Shown here: piece by piece, positions 6,114-9,222 of the stretch | Position numbering within the stretch: position 1 is the first letter of the stretch | Layout of the letters: each line of letters begins with the position of its first letter | Source of the DNA: Candidatus Aminicenantota bacterium | GTDB taxonomy: Bacteria; Acidobacteriota; Aminicenantia; UBA2199 | Length of the DNA stretch: 9,222 nt | Reading direction: 5' to 3' | Assembly: GCA_024644125.1 (NCBI GenBank) | Contig: JAHELQ010000184.1 | Coordinates: 1 to 9,222 of the forward strand | Notes under the pieces: model-generated | The model's database searches: none | What the model saw: only the letters and a program-made list of their open reading frames with translations | What the model was told of the DNA's origin: nothing | Made by a program: the position numbers and the translations under genes

Positions 6114-9016
6114 GTTTTTGAGGCGGTGTTTTCGTCTTTGTGGAGGATCGTGTCGATGGCGCGGGAGAGTTCGTTGCTGGAGATGGGTTTTTGGATGTAT
6201 CCGTCGATTCCCAGTTCCGCCATGGCGTCCGGTGGTTTTTTGTCGTAACCGGTGCACAGAAGCACCGGGATATCGTTCCTGATCTCTTTTAGTTTTTTGG
6301 CCAGTTGTAGCCCGGTGAGTTTCGGCATGATCTCGTCGGAGATCACCAATTTGAACCGATACGGGTTTCTCTTGAAAATATCCAGCGCTTCCTGTCCGCT
6401 GTTGCAGGTCACGACGTTGTAGCCTATTTGGGGGAACATCTGGTTTGCCAGTTGAGTCAGGGGCTTTTCGTCGTCTACGAACAAAATCCATTCGTGCTGC
6501 CCTTGCACAGGTTCTTCCAATAGACGGTCCGGCAGTTTTTCCCCTTTCAACACCGGGAAGAAAATCTTGAATTTGGTTCCCAGACCCAGCTCCGATTCCA
6601 CCTGGATATGTCCCTTGTGGGCTTGCACGATGCCGTGTACCACAGATAATCCGAGTCCGGTTCCCTGGCCTTTTTCTTTGGTGGTGAAGTAGGGATCGAA
6701 AATCCGGTGTTGTATCTCGTGGGGAATCCCGGTTCCGGTATCCTCGATCGCCAATTGCAGGTAGCCGGCGGCGGACCTGGGAAGCGAGCCGACTGGCACC
6801 GGCGGGTGTGGGATTTTTTTCAGGGTGATTTTTAGAATTCCCCCATCCTCTTGCATGGCGTGAACGGCGTTGGTGCACATGTTCATCAGCACCTGGTGAA
6901 TTTCCGTCTGGTCCGCCATCACCGGCAAACCGGATTCTTTGATTTCCGTTTGCAACTCGATGGCGGAAGGAAGAATAGGCTCCAACAGTTTCAGTACCTC
7001 TTTGATGATGTTGCCCAACAGGATGGGTTTTTGCCCTTTTTCTCTTTTGCGGCTGAAGGTCAGGATTTGTTGAACCATTTCCCGGGCGCGATCCGAGGCT
7101 GCGATGACTTGCTGGAGGTTGGAATATTCTTTACTGTCCTGGTTTAACGCCGCGAGGGTCAATTCCGTGTAGCCATAGATGGCGCTCAGAATGTTGTTGA
7201 AATCATGGGCGATCCCTCCTGCCAGGGTGCCCAACGCCTCCATCTTTTGCGCCTGGCGCAATTGCTCCTCTAGTTTTTCCCTCCGCTTGTCCAATTGCAT
7301 CCGCTCGATTTCCCCGGCGGTCCTGGTGGCGAAAATTTGCAATACCGATTCGGCGAAACCAATATCCACCAGCGGTTTGCGGAACATTGCCACGATGATT
7401 CCGATAGGCTTTGCGTGGGAATCGAACAGGGGTACTCCCACATAACCATCGACGCCCAATTTTTTCAACATCCGGTCGTCCGGAAATTGCTCGCTGATTC
7501 CCGACGTGAATGAACACATTTTTTTGCCCATCACATTCTGGCACGGGGTGCCTTTTAGATTGTATTTGAAATTTTTGCACAGTTTCCCGAGGGAAAAGAA
7601 GGCGAGGCTGGTTACATAATCATGATCGGCTTTATTTAGTTCCCCGATAAACGTGTAATCGGCGTTCAGCGTTTTGGCCAGTTGTTTGACCATGGTTTGA
7701 AAGAATTCTTTGCCGCCGCGGGAGTAACCGCCGGCCACAATATCTTTGATGGCGTCTTCGGCCCGTTTCATTTTGGTGATGTCTTCGTGGAGAACGACGA
7801 TATGTTGCGTAATTCCATTGCCGTCTTTAATGGGGTAGTAGTGGGTGCGGATATAAAAATCCTGGTTGTTCGAGCCGTTGGGCTGGAATTTAACGACCGG
7901 GAAAAGGACCGTCTCCCCCCGAAAGATTTTTTCCATGTAGGGTAGTAATTGGGAATGTCTGATCAGGGGATCGGAAAAGATGTTGTAATTCTCTATCGCC
8001 TCTTCTTTGTTCAAGCCCCATAGCGTTTCCCACGCCTTGTTAGCGGAGACGAGGTTTCCACTCATATCGAGGATTTCGATGGCCAGAGGGGATTGGTCCA
8101 CCAGATTCCTGAATTTGGTTTCGCTCTCCTTCAATGAATCCCGCATGCGTTTGCGTTCGGTTATGTCCACGATTGTCCCCTGAACCGCGGATTCCCCCAG
8201 GTAGTCGATTCGGCTCCCCAATACCTCCACGTCAAAGAGTGTGCCGTCCTGCCTCAGCGCTTTGAATTCGTAATGGGACGACATCTTCTGCCCGCTTTCC
8301 CTGAGTTGCAACTCGTACCTGACTTTTTCCCGGCTCTCAGCGGCCACCATATCGCGAACCGGCGTTTCGAGCGCCTGCTCCGGGCTCTGAAATCCAAAAA
8401 TTTTGGCGAATTTCCAATTGCAAAACTTTAATTTTCCCTCCTGGATGATGTAGATTCCCACCAGAGAATCATTCAGTATTCTTCTGTATTTGTATTCATT
8501 TATTTTTAAAGACTCTTCCCATTCGATGCGTATGATGGCCATGGCAATCAACCGGGCCACCAATTCGAACGTTTGTTTTTGCTCTTCGCCGATGGGTTGT
8601 TCCCCGGAGTAACTCTGGACCGCGAACATGCCGATCACTTTTTCACTTGATCGAAGAGGTACCCCCAACCAACTGGTAGGGTGGGTTCCATGCAATTCCA
8701 GTTCCCCGCTCTCCGAAAGCCGGTCGATCGACTCTTTTGTCAAAAGAAGTGTCTTGCCGGTTTTGATGATATATTCGGTCAATCCTTTGCCAGGTTTCAT
8801 CGGTTCCGGAGGTCTGTCGAACCGGTCGCTGAAATAGGGAAATTTGATTTGTGGAATTCTTTCGTCATACAATGCGACATAGAAGTTTTCGGTTGAATAG
8901 TTTTCCTTGAAAATCGCGTGAATCCGCCGGAACAAATCTTCGAGATTCAGCGCTATATTGGTGGCCTCCGTCAAACTATACAGGATGTCTTTTTCTTTTT
9001 GATTTGATTCTTCCAT
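6110..9016 (-). CDS. Cytoplasmic hybrid sensor histidine kinase, GAF-PAS-PAS-GAF-HisKA-HATPase-REC
   Basis: The protein has 968 residues and no membrane segment or signal peptide. Domains in order: GAF (about 5-165, with SWLGVPL at 115-121), PAS (175-290, ending VDITERKRM), PAS (297-420, ending HEDITKMKR), and a second GAF (435-573) with PCQNV, MCSF and YVGVPL. Then come HisKA with the phosphorylated His604 in GGIAHDFNN, and HATPase with N-box N712/N716, DTGTG (759-763), FDPYFTTK (773-780) and GTGLGL (785-790). The C-terminal receiver domain (842-958) has acidic D848/D849, phospho-acceptor Asp894, T922 and K943. All catalytic residues are present. It should sense a soluble or redox-type signal and pass phosphate internally from His604 to Asp894; no output domain is attached and none is visible nearby. 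The start is taken as the ATG at 9016, preceded by GGAG, not the TTG 11 codons upstream, which overlaps the -10 box. The CULT gene follows 31 bases after the stop. Confidence 0.94.
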   Translation of the reverse strand: MEESNQKEKDILYSLTEATNIALNLEDLFRRIHAIFKENYSTENFYVALYDERIPQIKFPYFSDRFDRPPEPMKPGKGLTEYIIKTGKTLLLTKESIDRLSESGELELHGTHPTSWLGVPLRSSEKVIGMFAVQSYSGEQPIGEEQKQTFELVARLIAMAIIRIEWEESLKINEYKYRRILNDSLVGIYIIQEGKLKFCNWKFAKIFGFQSPEQALETPVRDMVAAESREKVRYELQLRESGQKMSSHYEFKALRQDGTLFDVEVLGSRIDYLGESAVQGTIVDITERKRMRDSLKESETKFRNLVDQSPLAIEILDMSGNLVSANKAWETLWGLNKEEAIENYNIFSDPLIRHSQLLPYMEKIFRGETVLFPVVKFQPNGSNNQDFYIRTHYYPIKDGNGITQHIVVLHEDITKMKRAEDAIKDIVAGGYSRGGKEFFQTMVKQLAKTLNADYTFIGELNKADHDYVTSLAFFSLGKLCKNFKYNLKGTPCQNVMGKKMCSFTSGISEQFPDDRMLKKLGVDGYVGVPLFDSHAKPIGIIVAMFRKPLVDIGFAESVLQIFATRTAGEIERMQLDKRREKLEEQLRQAQKMEALGTLAGGIAHDFNNILSAIYGYTELTLAALNQDSKEYSNLQQVIAASDRAREMVQQILTFSRKREKGQKPILLGNIIKEVLKLLEPILPSAIELQTEIKESGLPVMADQTEIHQVLMNMCTNAVHAMQEDGGILKITLKKIPHPPVPVGSLPRSAAGYLQLAIEDTGTGIPHEIQHRIFDPYFTTKEKGQGTGLGLSVVHGIVQAHKGHIQVESELGLGTKFKIFFPVLKGEKLPDRLLEEPVQGQHEWILFVDDEKPLTQLANQMFPQIGYNVVTCNSGQEALDIFKRNPYRFKLVISDEIMPKLTGLQLAKKLKEIRNDIPVLLCTGYDKKPPDAMAELGIDGYIQKPISSNELSRAIDTILHKDENTASKT

Positions 9017-9022
9017 CCTATC

Positions 9023-9026
9023 TCCA
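9023..9026 (-). promoter_or_regulatory. Ribosome binding site fixing the kinase start at 9016
   Basis: GGAG lies six bases before the ATG at 9016 on the minus strand (with a second AGG just before the ATG). The in-frame TTG at 9049 upstream has no SD and overlaps the promoter -10 box, so 9016 is preferred. Confidence 0.65.
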
Positions 9027-9048
9027 TTGAGAAAAAAATCACCCACCA

Positions 9049-9077
9049 ATTATACTAAATTACCTGGATTGATACAA
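9049..9077 (-). promoter_or_regulatory. Promoter of the hybrid kinase gene
   Basis: On the minus strand TTGTAT (-35, 9077-9072), 17 bases, then a perfect TATAAT (-10, 9054-9049). The predicted transcription start is near 9042, giving a leader of about 26 bases with the GGAG site. This is the clearest entry point for a kinase-CULT-peptidase transcript. Confidence 0.65.
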
Positions 9078-9140
9078 AATTTTTCCCCGCCGCTCTGAAA
9101 ACATTCCCGCGGAGGTGAGGAAATATCCACGAAAGAACTG

Positions 9141-9173
9141 TTTTTTTTTAATTTTATTTTATTATATATATAA
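9141..9173. promoter_or_regulatory. AT-only tract upstream of the divergent right-edge gene
   Basis: A run of nine T (9141-9149) is followed by mixed A/T, ending in TATATATAA (9165-9173), with no G or C for 33 bases. It sits 21 bases before a plus-strand start codon, so it may hold an AT-rich promoter or UP-type element. TATATA at 9165-9170 is a possible -10 box, but I see no convincing -35 box. Confidence 0.35.
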
Positions 9174-9193
9174 GAGAGAATGAAAGGGGATTC

Positions 9194-9222
9194 ATGTGGG
9201 AAAAATTGGAGAGCCGGTTGAC
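9194..9222 (+). CDS. Start of a divergent gene cut by the window edge, product unknown
   Basis: The ATG at 9194 is preceded by AAAGGGGA (9183-9190), a reasonable SD at suitable distance, and by an AT-rich promoter-like tract. Nine full codons are visible (MWEKLESRL), a charged, helix-like beginning that identifies no family. A competing ATG at 9180 runs in another frame and stops within the window. It is divergent from the hybrid kinase and could share regulation with it. Confidence 0.5.

Noticed and set aside
6045..6878. 277-codon minus-strand open frame overlapping the kinase 3' end
   Set aside because: The translation is rich in Arg, Pro and His with no domain pattern, and lies out of frame within the well-supported HATPase and receiver coding sequence.
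9017..9049. TTG start 11 codons upstream for the hybrid kinase
   Set aside because: It overlaps the -10 box and would lie upstream of the predicted transcript start; the ATG at 9016 has a proper SD.

Overview
This window looks like ordinary chromosome from a Gram-negative-type bacterium. The S9 peptidase carries a cleavable signal peptide, the sodium/solute symporter closely resembles Vibrio SglT, and the sensor kinase is a large soluble PAS/GAF hybrid. Coding DNA has mid-range GC content, while the intergenic stretches are AT-rich with readable sigma-70-type promoters. I cannot place the lineage from sequence alone. The mix of a stand-alone 2-oxoacid dehydrogenase acyltransferase domain, a secreted S9 peptidase, an SSS transporter and a bacterial cereblon-like protein would suit a deltaproteobacterial or Acidobacteriota/Aminicenantes-like genome, but this is a weak guess. 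I see no IS elements, CRISPR arrays, tRNA, rRNA or phage genes.

Layout from left to right. The left edge cuts a minus-strand gene for a 2-oxoacid dehydrogenase acyltransferase (E2) catalytic domain that has no lipoyl domain in front of it; it has its own promoter and Shine-Dalgarno (SD) site. Next, also on the minus strand, is an SSS-family sodium/sugar symporter whose promoter predicts a leaderless mRNA. Divergent from it is a plus-strand, membrane-anchored protein built from two copies of a domain of about 130 residues that I cannot name; a strong intrinsic terminator follows it. Convergent with that gene is a run of three minus-strand genes, in transcription order: a cytoplasmic hybrid histidine kinase (GAF-PAS-PAS-GAF-HisKA-HATPase-REC), a small CULT-domain (cereblon-like) protein, and a secreted S9-family serine peptidase. 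The gaps are 31 and 71 bases. At the right edge the first nine codons of a divergent plus-strand gene are visible.

The most notable item is the CULT protein. It keeps the three tryptophans of the thalidomide/cyclic-imide pocket and the two zinc cysteine pairs of human cereblon, but has no ubiquitin-ligase context. Its physiological role in bacteria is not established to my knowledge. Its position between a sensor kinase and a peptidase suggests, but does not prove, a link to sensing or handling damaged protein ends or peptides. Other points of interest are two genes with leaderless-type promoters, the internally duplicated surface protein, a threefold CCGGAC motif in the divergent promoter region, and a changed residue in the symporter's sugar site.
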